A stretch of 6,497 bases of DNA from Acidimicrobiia bacterium. Lineage in GTDB: Bacteria; Actinomycetota; Acidimicrobiia; Spongiisociales; SHLN01. The DNA lies in the NCBI GenBank assembly GCA_030624805.1, contig JAUXJL010000118.1:1-6497 (forward strand), given 5' to 3'. A model generated the notes under the pieces. The model ran no database searches. It was not told where the DNA came from and saw only the letters and a list, made by a program, of their open reading frames with translations. Made by a program: the position numbers and the translations under genes. Below, piece by piece: positions 1 to 6,344 of this stretch. Positions within the stretch are counted from its first letter, which is position 1; every line of letters begins with the position of its first letter.

Positions 1-79
1 CGCCGCTGTCGGGGCTGCCATCGTTCACACAGCCGTTCTGAATCAGCGTCACCAGCAGCGCAATTGCCTCGTCCCTCAT
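1..79 (-). CDS. Start of a probable M20 family peptidase/deacylase (truncated by window edge)
   Basis: An ATG at 79-77, overlapping the NUDIX stop as ATGA, opens 26 codons to the window edge: MRDEAIALLVTLIQNGCVND followed by GSPDSG. A helix of the type 'LLxxLIxxxxVNxGxxxSG' resembles the N-terminus of M20/M25/M40 metallopeptidases (ArgE/DapE/carboxypeptidase type), which cleave amide bonds with a two-metal centre. None of the catalytic His/Asp/Glu residues lie in the window, so this is a resemblance only. Because the overlap matches the other junctions of the cluster, that a real gene starts here is more certain than its family. Confidence 0.6.
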   Translation of the reverse strand, partial: MRDEAIALLVTLIQNGCVNDGSPDSG

Positions 80-489
80 GCCATCCCACCCGATGTCAGA
101 CTTTCGATCAACTCAAACATGGTGTCCACCATAGGCCAGGACTCCGCCTCACCGAGTGGCACCCAACCGATGCGGGCCGCGTCATCTGCGGCCGCGGCAG
201 TCCCCGCCAGGCGCCGTGCAAAGAAATCGACAATTACGAAATGCCACTCCGGCGGATCCCCAGGACCGATGGTGTCACCAACCCAGGCAATGTCACCGAC
301 CGCCACTTCCAGCCCCGTCTCTTCCCGGACCTCCCGCTCGACCGCCCGGACCAGCGGCTCCCCGTGCTGGATCCGGCCGCCCGGGACGGCCCACCGTCCT
401 ACATGGGGGGCCCGGGCTCGTTCGACCACCAACAGACGCCCGTCCTCGATGATGACAGCGCCGGCCGCGACGATAGGGCGGTCAGTCAT
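76..489 (-). CDS. NUDIX hydrolase
   Basis: NUDIX enzymes hydrolyse nucleoside diphosphates linked to another group, such as ADP-ribose, oxidised dNTPs or sugar nucleotides. The 137-residue protein carries a perfect Nudix box: G38, five residues, E44, seven residues, then REVREETGL at 52-60, with the metal-binding glutamates in REVREE. The preceding GRWAVPGG (31-38) is common in MutT and ADP-ribose pyrophosphatase-like members. The substrate is uncertain. ATG 489-487 overlaps the GNAT stop by 8 nt, with a GAGG almost touching the start, so translation is probably coupled. The TGA at 78-76 overlaps the ATG of the next gene (ATGA). Confidence 0.95.
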   Translation of the reverse strand: MTDRPIVAAGAVIIEDGRLLVVERARAPHVGRWAVPGGRIQHGEPLVRAVEREVREETGLEVAVGDIAWVGDTIGPGDPPEWHFVIVDFFARRLAGTAAAADDAARIGWVPLGEAESWPMVDTMFELIESLTSGGMA

Positions 490-964
490 CCTCGTGGTTC
501 ATGATGATGAAACGTGCAGAAAATCCGCCCGCTTCGAAGAAGTTCTTTGCCAGGCGGTGGCCGGGCAGCACATGAGCGTCGAACCAGCGGTGGCCCCGTG
601 CCCGAAACTCCTCGAGGATGGTGTCACGCAACACCTCCCCCACACCAACGCCTCGCGCCTCTTCCTCGGTGAAGACCAGCTTGATCGTCGCCATCCGTTC
701 TCCCGCGGCCTGGGGAAGGAGTGGCGCCGAATACCCCAAGATGAAGCCAAACGGGACTCGATCGGCGGTTCCCAGGTAAACGAGCGTGTCGGGGTCGGCG
801 ACTGCTTCTGTCAGAGCCTCTTCGACCGGAGCCGGGAGCCCGTCAGCCTCCTTCCACAAGCCGCGCAGCGCCTCCATCTCGGCCTCGAGCAGTCCATAGA
901 GACGAACCAGTTCAGGCACGTCCTCGGCCGCAGCCTCCCGGGCCGAGATCTCGAGGGGGATCAT
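482..964 (-). CDS. GNAT family N-acetyltransferase
   Basis: GNAT enzymes transfer an acetyl group from acetyl-CoA to an amine of a small molecule or protein. The 160-residue product has the N-terminal helix pair AAEDVPELVRLYGLLEAEME (12-31), the central strand IKLVFTEEEARGVGVGEVL with the acetyl-CoA pyrophosphate loop RGVGVG (104-109), and the C-terminal HRLAKNFFEAGGFSARFI (136-153). It is one domain of ordinary length. The start is ATG 964-962, which overlaps the upstream TGA as ATGA and has GGAAG at 977-973, eight nt upstream. A longer frame from 1006 would add 14 residues that merely overlap the glycosyltransferase. The 3' end overlaps the NUDIX gene by 8 nt. The substrate cannot be read from sequence. 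Confidence 0.9.
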   Translation of the reverse strand: MIPLEISAREAAAEDVPELVRLYGLLEAEMEALRGLWKEADGLPAPVEEALTEAVADPDTLVYLGTADRVPFGFILGYSAPLLPQAAGERMATIKLVFTEEEARGVGVGEVLRDTILEEFRARGHRWFDAHVLPGHRLAKNFFEAGGFSARFIIMNHEDD

Positions 965-1674
965 CGCGGCAGCTTCCGCTTCACACCCCAGACCGTCACC
1001 AACCACATTGCCTCAAGCGCAATGCCCCATGTCATCTTCGACTCACCCTTCTCGCGGTTGCGAAAGGTGATCGGCACCTCAATCACCCTGGCGCCTGCTT
1101 CGTAGCTGCGGCGGGCCATCTCGACCTGAAACCCGTACCCGGACGCCTCGCAGGTGGCGGGGTGGAGTGAGGTCAGCACCTCGGAACGATAGGCCCGGAA
1201 CCCGCTTGTCATATCACGGATAGGGGTTGCGAGCATTGCTCGGGCGTAGCTATTCCCGAACCGCGAAATCAAACGCCGATGAATCGGCCATCCCGACACC
1301 TCACCGCCCGGCACGTACCGACTGCCGATGGCGACGTCGGCGCCGCCCTCGATGGCGTCGAGGAGAGACGGAAGCGCAGACGGATCGTGCGAAAAGTCGG
1401 CATCCATTTGACACACCACCGGCGTGCCTGCCGTTAGCGCCGCCGCAAAGCCATCGCTGTAGGCCGGGCCGAGGCCCTGCTTGGTTGGCCGATGGATGGC
1501 AGTGATGTGAGGGTCGCCGGCGGCCAACTCCTCTGCCAAGCGGCCGGTGCCGTCGGGAGAGCTGTCGTCAACAATGAAGAGGTCGTAGCCGTGGAGACGG
1601 ATCGCTTGGGCGATCGATGAAAGGTTGTCGGCTTCGTTGAAGGTGGGTACTACTACCGCAACCTCAGGCGGCAC
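961..1674 (-). CDS. Polyprenol-phosphate mannosyltransferase (GT2, DPM1/Ppm1-like)
   Basis: This family-2 glycosyltransferase probably moves mannose from GDP-mannose to a polyprenyl phosphate on the cytoplasmic face of the membrane, giving the lipid-linked donor for mannolipids or glycoproteins, as mycobacterial Ppm1 does. The 237-residue product shows VPTFNEADN (9-17), IVDDSSPDGTG (34-44), the metal-binding DAD (91-93) in QMDADFSHDP, GSRYVPGG, TSGFRAYR and the C-terminal KGESKM, all typical of DPM1. It lacks the C-terminal membrane domain of some relatives, so it is the short soluble or peripheral form. GTG at 1674 is chosen because the homologous core begins five codons later; earlier in-frame codons lie inside the DUF4193 gene and encode no family sequence. 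It ends in an ATGA overlap with the next gene. Glucose specificity cannot be excluded. Confidence 0.9.
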   Translation of the reverse strand: MPPEVAVVVPTFNEADNLSSIAQAIRLHGYDLFIVDDSSPDGTGRLAEELAAGDPHITAIHRPTKQGLGPAYSDGFAAALTAGTPVVCQMDADFSHDPSALPSLLDAIEGGADVAIGSRYVPGGEVSGWPIHRRLISRFGNSYARAMLATPIRDMTSGFRAYRSEVLTSLHPATCEASGYGFQVEMARRSYEAGARVIEVPITFRNREKGESKMTWGIALEAMWLVTVWGVKRKLPR

Positions 1675-2122
1675 AATCGCGACAGATCTGCTTGCTCTTG
1701 TTGGCGAGCTGCGTGTCTTTCTTGACCAGGAAACAGCTGGAGCACACGAATTCCCCAGTGGCGACGCCATCGGCTTCTTTGTCGAGAGCCAGCTCGGCCT
1801 GACGGAGTGAGGCGACTTCAGCCGCCTCGTCGACTCGAATGACTTCGGCCGCCTCGTCGGGCGTCAACATCGACAGCTCAGCTGCCTCGAGTTCATCCAG
1901 AGCCGCCGCCGGAGCTTCTTCGCTGCCGTCGTCGAGGTCGTCTTCTGTTTCGCCGACGTCCTCGTCGGCGATGGGCGACACGCTGTCGTCGTCGTCGAGG
2001 TCCTCGATCTCATCGAGCTCTTCGACGTCGTCAACATCAACGACCTCTCCGGACTCGTCGATCTCCTCGATGCCGGCCTTTTCTTCGACCTGAACGGTGT
2101 TGGTGGACTTCTTGGTTGCCAT
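1664..2122 (-). CDS. DUF4193 family protein: acidic N-terminal region plus C-terminal zinc ribbon
   Basis: The C-terminus FVCSSCFLVKKDTQLA...ICRDCAA has four cysteines at 127, 130, 147 and 150 in two CxxC pairs, the signature of the actinobacterial DUF4193 zinc-ribbon proteins. Their function is not known. The 152-residue product starts at ATG 2122 (MATKKST). An upstream in-frame ATG at 2164 is rejected because it precedes the predicted -10 box. Residues 13-90 are extremely acidic, with runs such as DVDDVEELDEIEDLDDDD. Mycobacterial members are about 100 residues with a shorter acidic stretch, so this one is long. Residues 85-118 look helical. It is the first gene of the second cluster, and its 3' end overlaps the next gene by 11 nt, implying coupled translation with the glycosyltransferase. 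Confidence 0.85.
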   Translation of the reverse strand: MATKKSTNTVQVEEKAGIEEIDESGEVVDVDDVEELDEIEDLDDDDSVSPIADEDVGETEDDLDDGSEEAPAAALDELEAAELSMLTPDEAAEVIRVDEAAEVASLRQAELALDKEADGVATGEFVCSSCFLVKKDTQLANKSKQICRDCAA

Positions 2123-2153
2123 TCCTCGTGGGTTCTCCAGGAATTGAGCCGGG

Positions 2154-2159
2154 AGTATA
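2154..2159 (-). promoter_or_regulatory. Probable -10 promoter element (TATACT) upstream of the DUF4193 gene
   Basis: The only intergenic gap of the window (2123-2217) contains TATACT on the minus strand, a close match to the housekeeping -10 consensus. Transcription would begin about 2147, leaving a leader of roughly 25 nt with a GGAGA at 2138-2134 before the ATG at 2122. No good -35 TTGACA lies 16-18 bp upstream, which is common in actinobacterial promoters. The position explains why the upstream in-frame ATG at 2164 cannot be the start: it lies before the predicted transcript start. Confidence 0.6.
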
Positions 2160-2217
2160 GACACAACTGATCCGGATTCTGTTCCCTGTTTTTCGGTCCG
2201 TTCGAGCGCGAATTGAG

Positions 2218-3105
2218 CTAGATCTTGATGCGCAGGGCCCCGGGAAGCACCCGTCCACGCACAGGTGTCATCCCGAGGTATTCACCATCGGCCTCGACCG
2301 GCCATGGGTCTCCGGTTTCCAGCGCAAACTCCGAACCGCGCAGTCTCTTGACCTGTGGATGCGAAAGATGCAACCCCCGAGCCGCCTTACGCATGAGGAG
2401 GGGAGCCTGATGCTTCCGTGCGCTGATGACTTGAGCGTCGACCATCCCGCTCGTCAATGTGGCCTGTGGTGCAATGTTCATGCCGTTGCCGAAGAACTGG
2501 CCGTTGGCAAAGATGACGTTGATGGCATCCCCAACAAACCGACGCGTGCCGACATGGAGGTCGACTCCGGTCCGTCGGAATCGGGGCAGGTTGAGCCAGA
2601 AGGCAGTTTGATATCGAAGTCCCCGCAGCCAGGACAGGCGGTCTGCGCTGATCGCAGACGCCGCCCCGATGCCGGCCTGGGCGATGTTGAGGAAATAGCG
2701 GGTTCCCCAGGCCCCCTCGAGGACGCACGCGTCGGAAAGGTAGGTCTCTTCACCCACGAGGTGGCGGCTGGCATGCTCAACATCCTGAGGAATGCCGAAG
2801 ACGCGCACGAAGTCGCATCCGGTGCCGGCCGGGAGGATCCCGAGCGTCGGAGGCTCGGGCCAGTCGCGGTCGAGCAGTGCGTTGGCGACGAGATTCACCG
2901 TACCGTCGCCCCCGACCGCTACGAACCGACGGTGGCCAGCTTCGATTGCGCCACCAACGAGTTGAGCCACGTGGCCGGGACCGGTGGAGGCTGCCACCGC
3001 GGCCTTGATCCCCCGTTCTTCGAGGGCCCGGTTGGTGCGGGCCAACAGATCCGACCCACGCCCGGCGGCGGGGTTGACCATGACGAACCAGTCAGGCGAT
3101 TCCAC
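2218..3105 (-). CDS. Diacylglycerol kinase family lipid kinase (DagK/YegS type)
   Basis: Members of this family transfer phosphate from ATP to a lipid hydroxyl, usually diacylglycerol, at the inner face of the membrane and feed phosphatidic acid back into phospholipid synthesis. The 295-residue product has the nucleotide-binding NPAAGRG (11-17), GGDGTVN (65-71) and LPAGTGCDF (91-99), the mid-protein NGQFFGNGMNIAP (201-213), GMVDAQVI (220-227) and the C-terminal EADGE (271-275). The length is normal for the family. The GTG start at 3105-3103 lies 14 nt inside the end of helY, with a GGAG about 12 nt upstream. A later ATG at residue 9 would remove the first strand. Cys97 replaces the Asn usual in GTGND. 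The exact lipid is unknown, and sphingosine-type or other lipid substrates occur in the family. It is the last gene of the tat-helY unit. Confidence 0.93.
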   Translation of the reverse strand: MESPDWFVMVNPAAGRGSDLLARTNRALEERGIKAAVAASTGPGHVAQLVGGAIEAGHRRFVAVGGDGTVNLVANALLDRDWPEPPTLGILPAGTGCDFVRVFGIPQDVEHASRHLVGEETYLSDACVLEGAWGTRYFLNIAQAGIGAASAISADRLSWLRGLRYQTAFWLNLPRFRRTGVDLHVGTRRFVGDAINVIFANGQFFGNGMNIAPQATLTSGMVDAQVISARKHQAPLLMRKAARGLHLSHPQVKRLRGSEFALETGDPWPVEADGEYLGMTPVRGRVLPGALRIKI

Positions 3106-4540
3106 CCGCCGAAACTACTCCACGATCGATGAGCCCGATTGCGTCCGAAGCCACCGTGCGGAGGGTGGGGAACGTGTCGCGTAGTTGTCTAGTGAGGTCG
3201 AGAAGCTGACGCACAGTGCGGACGAAGTCGCCGGCGGCGAGCTGGTCGTCACCGAACAGCTCGTCGAGGCTCAGACCGCGGGCCCAGCCATGGGCCACCG
3301 TCGCAAACCCCCACTCAGGTTGGCGAGTCTCGGCGAGCTTGGCGCGGCGTTCTTGCTCGACGAGCCGCTTCCAGAGGTCGAGTACTTGCGGACCGCGGTC
3401 GCCAACCAAGCCGGGCGGCCAATTCCCGGATTCGGAATCGCCTCGCGGCTCAAACACGAACAGCGACGCCACCGCTACGAAGTCGGGAGGCTCGAGATCG
3501 TCGAACAAGCCGGCCTCAGCACTCTCACTGACAAGCAAATCGAGTTGGTTGTAGAGGGTCCGCAGTCGCTCGCCTTTGACGGTGAGCGACCAGCCGTCGG
3601 CGTATCCCCAAGCTTCGAGCAAGTGGAGAGTTGCCTCGAGCTCTCGTACGAGATCTCCTTCGAGGCGGTCGAGACGCCGCGTGAGCCGAGTAATTCTTTT
3701 CTCGGTTTTGCGAGCCCGCTTAGCCCACTTGACGTGCTCGTGGAGGTCGGGACAGTTTGCGAGTGGGTCGTCGATAGCTGCCCGAGCCTCGGTTCGGGGC
3801 CCGGTGAGTGATGCACCACCGAGGGTATGGAGAACCCCGTCCCGGAACCCGGCCTCATTCGGCCGAAACGGTTTGGGTAGCTGGATGTGGCCGACTCTCG
3901 CAGTCCCGATTGGCAGGTCCTCTGCCTTGACCCGCTTGATCCGGCCATTCTCGGACAACAACTGCAGTTTGGGCTGCTGAGTCCGACCCCTCGCCAGCAT
4001 GACGTACACCTCGGGCCCGGTGCGCCCGGGAACCTGGAGCACATCGCCGGCATTTGTCTCGCCCACGAATCTCCGCATCACCTCCCGGCTTGACGGAAGA
4101 TCATCGCCAACCCGGTCCAGGAACGCGAACACATCGCCGTGCTCACACACCGCGTTGGCCGAGTAGTCGGCGAGGGCCTGCTGGTCACTCTCGAGTTTGG
4201 CTCGAAGAGTGCCCGTTTCGTCTTGACGCTGAAACTGGGCAAATGAAGCTCGGAGCAGGTCCTCGGCCTGATGGCGCGGGTAGTTGGCGATGAGGTTGAC
4301 CGCCATGTTGTAGGTAGGACGGAAACTGGACCGGAGGGGGTGGCTGCCTGCCCCGGCGATGGCGGCGACTCGCTCGAATGGAACATAGGGCGAGTGCAAC
4401 ACCACAGCCACACCCTCGTTGTCGATACCGCGCCTCCCGGCCCGGCCGGTCAGCTGGGTGTAGTCACCGGGCAGAAGTAGCTCGTGAGTCTCCCCGTTGA
4501 ATTTGGACAGGTTCTCGATGACGACCGAACGGGCGGGCAT
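3092..4540 (-). CDS. helY: HelY, C-terminal fragment after frameshift (motifs V-VI, DSHCT domain)
   Basis: This is the rest of the same helicase gene in the neighbouring reading frame. The first Met (MPARSVVIEN) is an internal residue, not a natural start: the frame reads back through FATETLALGIN, the expected motif V, to the frameshift near 4573. Motif VI is YTQLTGRAGRRGID (27-40 of the fragment). It is followed by the Mtr4-family FRPTYNMAVNL, a long middle region with a charged helical stretch near 268-312, and a C-terminal DSHCT-like domain around EPPDFVAVASLFVFEP and GFATVAHGWARGLSLDELF. Restoring one base gives one 846-residue protein, close to the roughly 900 residues of M. tuberculosis HelY. 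The end overlaps the lipid kinase start by 14 nt. No other stop or frameshift is seen, so decay, if real, is recent. Confidence 0.93.
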   Translation of the reverse strand: MPARSVVIENLSKFNGETHELLLPGDYTQLTGRAGRRGIDNEGVAVVLHSPYVPFERVAAIAGAGSHPLRSSFRPTYNMAVNLIANYPRHQAEDLLRASFAQFQRQDETGTLRAKLESDQQALADYSANAVCEHGDVFAFLDRVGDDLPSSREVMRRFVGETNAGDVLQVPGRTGPEVYVMLARGRTQQPKLQLLSENGRIKRVKAEDLPIGTARVGHIQLPKPFRPNEAGFRDGVLHTLGGASLTGPRTEARAAIDDPLANCPDLHEHVKWAKRARKTEKRITRLTRRLDRLEGDLVRELEATLHLLEAWGYADGWSLTVKGERLRTLYNQLDLLVSESAEAGLFDDLEPPDFVAVASLFVFEPRGDSESGNWPPGLVGDRGPQVLDLWKRLVEQERRAKLAETRQPEWGFATVAHGWARGLSLDELFGDDQLAAGDFVRTVRQLLDLTRQLRDTFPTLRTVASDAIGLIDRGVVSAGGIA

Positions 4541-5631
4541 ATTGATGCCGAGGGCAAGTGTTTCAGTGGCAAAACTACCTGGACGAGCCCATCGGCAAAT
4601 AGGTCCTCAACCGTCTCCTTGAACGCAGGCACCATGCCGGCATGGTGGGGGGCCACGCCTCGTTCGAGGTTCGACAGCCAGTCGGCGTAGCCGAGCATGG
4701 CAAGGTCGTCATCGCTGAGATGAGACGTGCCGCTCTGGGCTCGACGCCGGATCTCCTCGGCCTGGGCCGGCTTAGTGAGAGTGAGCGCAGCCGCCACCTG
4801 TTGAGCAGCAGCCTCACAGCCCATACGCGAGAACACGAAGTAGATAGCGGGAAGCAACTCCTGTTTGGCTAGTTCCTCGACGGTCTCGGGGCGGCGGGGT
4901 GTGTGAAAACGGCGTCGGCGCCCGCCGTCCTGGCGCAGCAATTTGACGATCTGGGGGTTTGGGGTTCGGCGTCCGTCCCGCTGTTTGAAGATTGGAAACA
5001 ACCGGTGCCCATTGTGCTTGTCGAACACGAGATACTGCCCACTGAGCGGCACCGGTCGCTTGTTCTCGAGCACCAGCTGGGCCGTACCCCGCCGGCTGGC
5101 CACCCAATCGGTGAACTGGCCGGCATTTGCCACTGTCGCCGACAGGCCAACTATGGGGATGTCGACCGGTAGATGAATGATGATCTCTTCCCAGACTGGA
5201 CCGCGCGACGGATCCTGCAGATAGTGGACCTCGTCGAGAACCACCACTCCAAGCCCCGACAGGTCTCCACTCCGGGCGTAGATCATGTTGCGGAGCACTT
5301 CGGTGGTCATAACGATGACTGGAGCGCGGCCGTTGATGGAATTGTCACCCGTGAGGAGTCCCACCTGGTCGGAGCCATACAACCCCGAAAAGTCGGCGAA
5401 CTTCTGGTTGGACAGAGCCTTGATCGGGGTGGTGTAGAAGGCGCGCCGGTTGGCGGCAAGGGCGACCGTGACCGCCGCCTCGGCAACCAGGGTCTTGCCA
5501 GCCGAGGTTGGGGCAGCCACGATGACCGATTCACCAGCCGCGATGACCGAGAACGCTTTCTGCTGGAACTCGTCGGGCCGGAAGGGAAGTCGGGCAACGA
5601 AATCCTCTATGGCCCGGATGGCCGTAGTCAC
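4450..5631 (-). CDS. helY: HelY (Ski2/Mtr4-like DEAD/DEAH helicase), N-terminal fragment up to frameshift
   Basis: This is the first part of a superfamily-2 RNA helicase of the Ski2/Mtr4 type, called HelY in mycobacteria, where it also follows tatC. Such enzymes use ATP to unwind structured RNA. Visible motifs are the Q-like FRPDEFQQ (17-24), Walker A APTSAGKT (40-47), Ia TTPIKALSNQK (67-77), TTEVLRNM (109-116), motif II DEVH (133-136), motif III SAT (164-166), YFVFSRMGCE (264-273) and GVAPHHAGMVPAFKE (325-339). Homology stops after FADGLVQVV (residue 353), where a base is missing; the last 40 residues are out-of-frame nonsense ending at 4450. The GTG start at 5631-5629 makes a GTGA overlap with the tatC stop. 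The continuation in the neighbouring frame (to 3092) is intact. Confidence 0.93.
   Translation of the reverse strand: MTTAIRAIEDFVARLPFRPDEFQQKAFSVIAAGESVIVAAPTSAGKTLVAEAAVTVALAANRRAFYTTPIKALSNQKFADFSGLYGSDQVGLLTGDNSINGRAPVIVMTTEVLRNMIYARSGDLSGLGVVVLDEVHYLQDPSRGPVWEEIIIHLPVDIPIVGLSATVANAGQFTDWVASRRGTAQLVLENKRPVPLSGQYLVFDKHNGHRLFPIFKQRDGRRTPNPQIVKLLRQDGGRRRRFHTPRRPETVEELAKQELLPAIYFVFSRMGCEAAAQQVAAALTLTKPAQAEEIRRRAQSGTSHLSDDDLAMLGYADWLSNLERGVAPHHAGMVPAFKETVEDLFADGLVQVVLPLKHLPSASICPPVRSSSRTCPNSTGRLTSYFCPVTTPS
4571..4574 (-). other. helY: Single-base deletion (frameshift) in helY at a T run
   Basis: On the coding strand the sequence is GTA GTT TTG CCA, whereas homology demands GTA GTT TTT GCC ACT GAA ACA (VVFATET, motif V). 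One T is missing from what should be a five-T run (four A's on the plus strand). Both flanking frames are perfect helicase coding sequence up to this point. Confidence 0.9.
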
Positions 5632-6344
5632 CTCTTCAGCACGAACCGGACGAGCCAGATGGTGACCTCATACAGAAAGTAGAGGGGGGTGGACAACAGA
5701 ATGAGCGTTAGCGGATCACCCGTCGGGGTGAGGATGGCGCCAACCACCACGATGACCAGGATTGCCCAGCGACGCCCCTTCTTCAGTTGATTGGAGCTGA
5801 CCGCTCCGACCGCCCCGGCGGTGAACACAAAAACCGGGAAGAGGAATGCGACACCGAACACGAGGAGGTACCTGAAGGCGAAATTGAGGAATCGGCTGAC
5901 ACCGATGACCGGAGTGAGGCGGTCCCCACCGAACCCGAGCAACCACTTGAGTGCGCGCTCCATGGTCCAGTACGCAAAGCTCACGCCGGCAATGAACAGG
6001 ATGACGAGCGTGAAGATGATCGGGATGACCCAGCGCTTCTCTCGGTTGGACAGCGCGGGAGTCACGAAGGCCCAGATCTGATAGAGCCACACCGGCGCAG
6101 CCAGGACAATCCCGCCAAACAGCGCCACCTTCATGCTCACCGAGAATGCCTCACCAACCTCAAAAAAGGCGAGCCCGATTTGGCCGGTGGCCCGCTCGTA
6201 CGGATCCACGATGAGGTCGAGCAACCTGTCTCGAAAAATGAACCCGATGATGGCGCCCACCATCACCGCAACGGCGGCAATGAGCAGCCGTCGGCGCAGC
6301 TCGCGCAAATGTTCGAGCACGGGCATCTGACCCTGGGTGCTCAC
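5628..6344 (-). CDS. tatC: Sec-independent protein translocase TatC
   Basis: TatC is the polytopic membrane subunit of the Tat pathway that binds the twin-arginine signal peptide and assembles with TatA. The 238-residue product has the family signatures. The N-terminal cytoplasmic HLRELRRRL is at 12-20, WAFVTPALSNREKRW at 91-105 contains the Glu (E102) matching E. coli E103, and LTPTGDP is at 205-211. Six hydrophobic segments are visible, at roughly 19-38, 70-92, 106-126, 154-179, 192-206 and 211-230. The GTG start at 6344 gives a GTGA overlap with the upstream stop. An ATG at 6326-6324 (residue 7, MPVLEHLREL) has a nearby AGGG and fits many homologues, so the true start may be six codons later. 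The stop overlaps the helY start. In helix 4 the usual acidic residue is Leu168 (see findings). Confidence 0.97.
   Translation of the reverse strand: MSTQGQMPVLEHLRELRRRLLIAAVAVMVGAIIGFIFRDRLLDLIVDPYERATGQIGLAFFEVGEAFSVSMKVALFGGIVLAAPVWLYQIWAFVTPALSNREKRWVIPIIFTLVILFIAGVSFAYWTMERALKWLLGFGGDRLTPVIGVSRFLNFAFRYLLVFGVAFLFPVFVFTAGAVGAVSSNQLKKGRRWAILVIVVVGAILTPTGDPLTLILLSTPLYFLYEVTIWLVRFVLKR

Noticed and set aside
119..1105. Long plus-strand open frame (328 codons) antisense to three genes
   Set aside because: It crosses the NUDIX, GNAT and mannosyltransferase genes, all of which have clear family motifs on the minus strand. The translation is low-complexity Arg/Ser/Pro-rich and has no recognisable domain. 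Such shadows are expected in GC-rich DNA.
1839..2093. Plus-strand Ser-rich open frame (84 codons)
   Set aside because: It is the reverse complement of the Asp/Glu-rich tract of the DUF4193 gene (GAC/GAG read backwards gives TCG/TCC-like serine codons).
2160..2200. ECF-sigma promoter (GGAAC...GTT) in the same gap
   Set aside because: GGGAAC and GTT are present on the minus strand, but the spacing of about 13 nt is shorter than the usual 15-19 nt, and the TATACT box explains the start better.
2123..2217. Rho-independent terminator after the lipid kinase gene
   Set aside because: Only a 4-bp stem (TTCG...CGAA) is visible just after the stop, and it is followed by A's rather than T's on the coding strand. 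Read-through into the second cluster remains possible.
2141..2218. Nine-base direct repeat (gaattgagc at 2141-2149 and 2210-2218) around the intergenic gap
   Set aside because: It is too short and isolated to claim an operator or insertion scar. One copy ends in the lipid kinase stop codon, the other sits at the predicted transcript start; chance is likely.
2359..3132. Plus-strand open frame of 257 codons opposite the lipid kinase
   Set aside because: It is the mirror of a well-supported kinase gene, with no motif of its own and no ribosome binding site that stands out. The plus-strand frames at 3185-3811 and 5173-5682 opposite helY are rejected for the same reason.
4565..4580. Programmed -1 ribosomal frameshift in helY
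   Set aside because: The zero-frame codons GTA GTT TTG do not form an X XXY YYZ slippery heptamer, slippage of the GTT tRNA onto AGT would pair poorly, and I see no obvious downstream pseudoknot. A lost base is the simpler reading.
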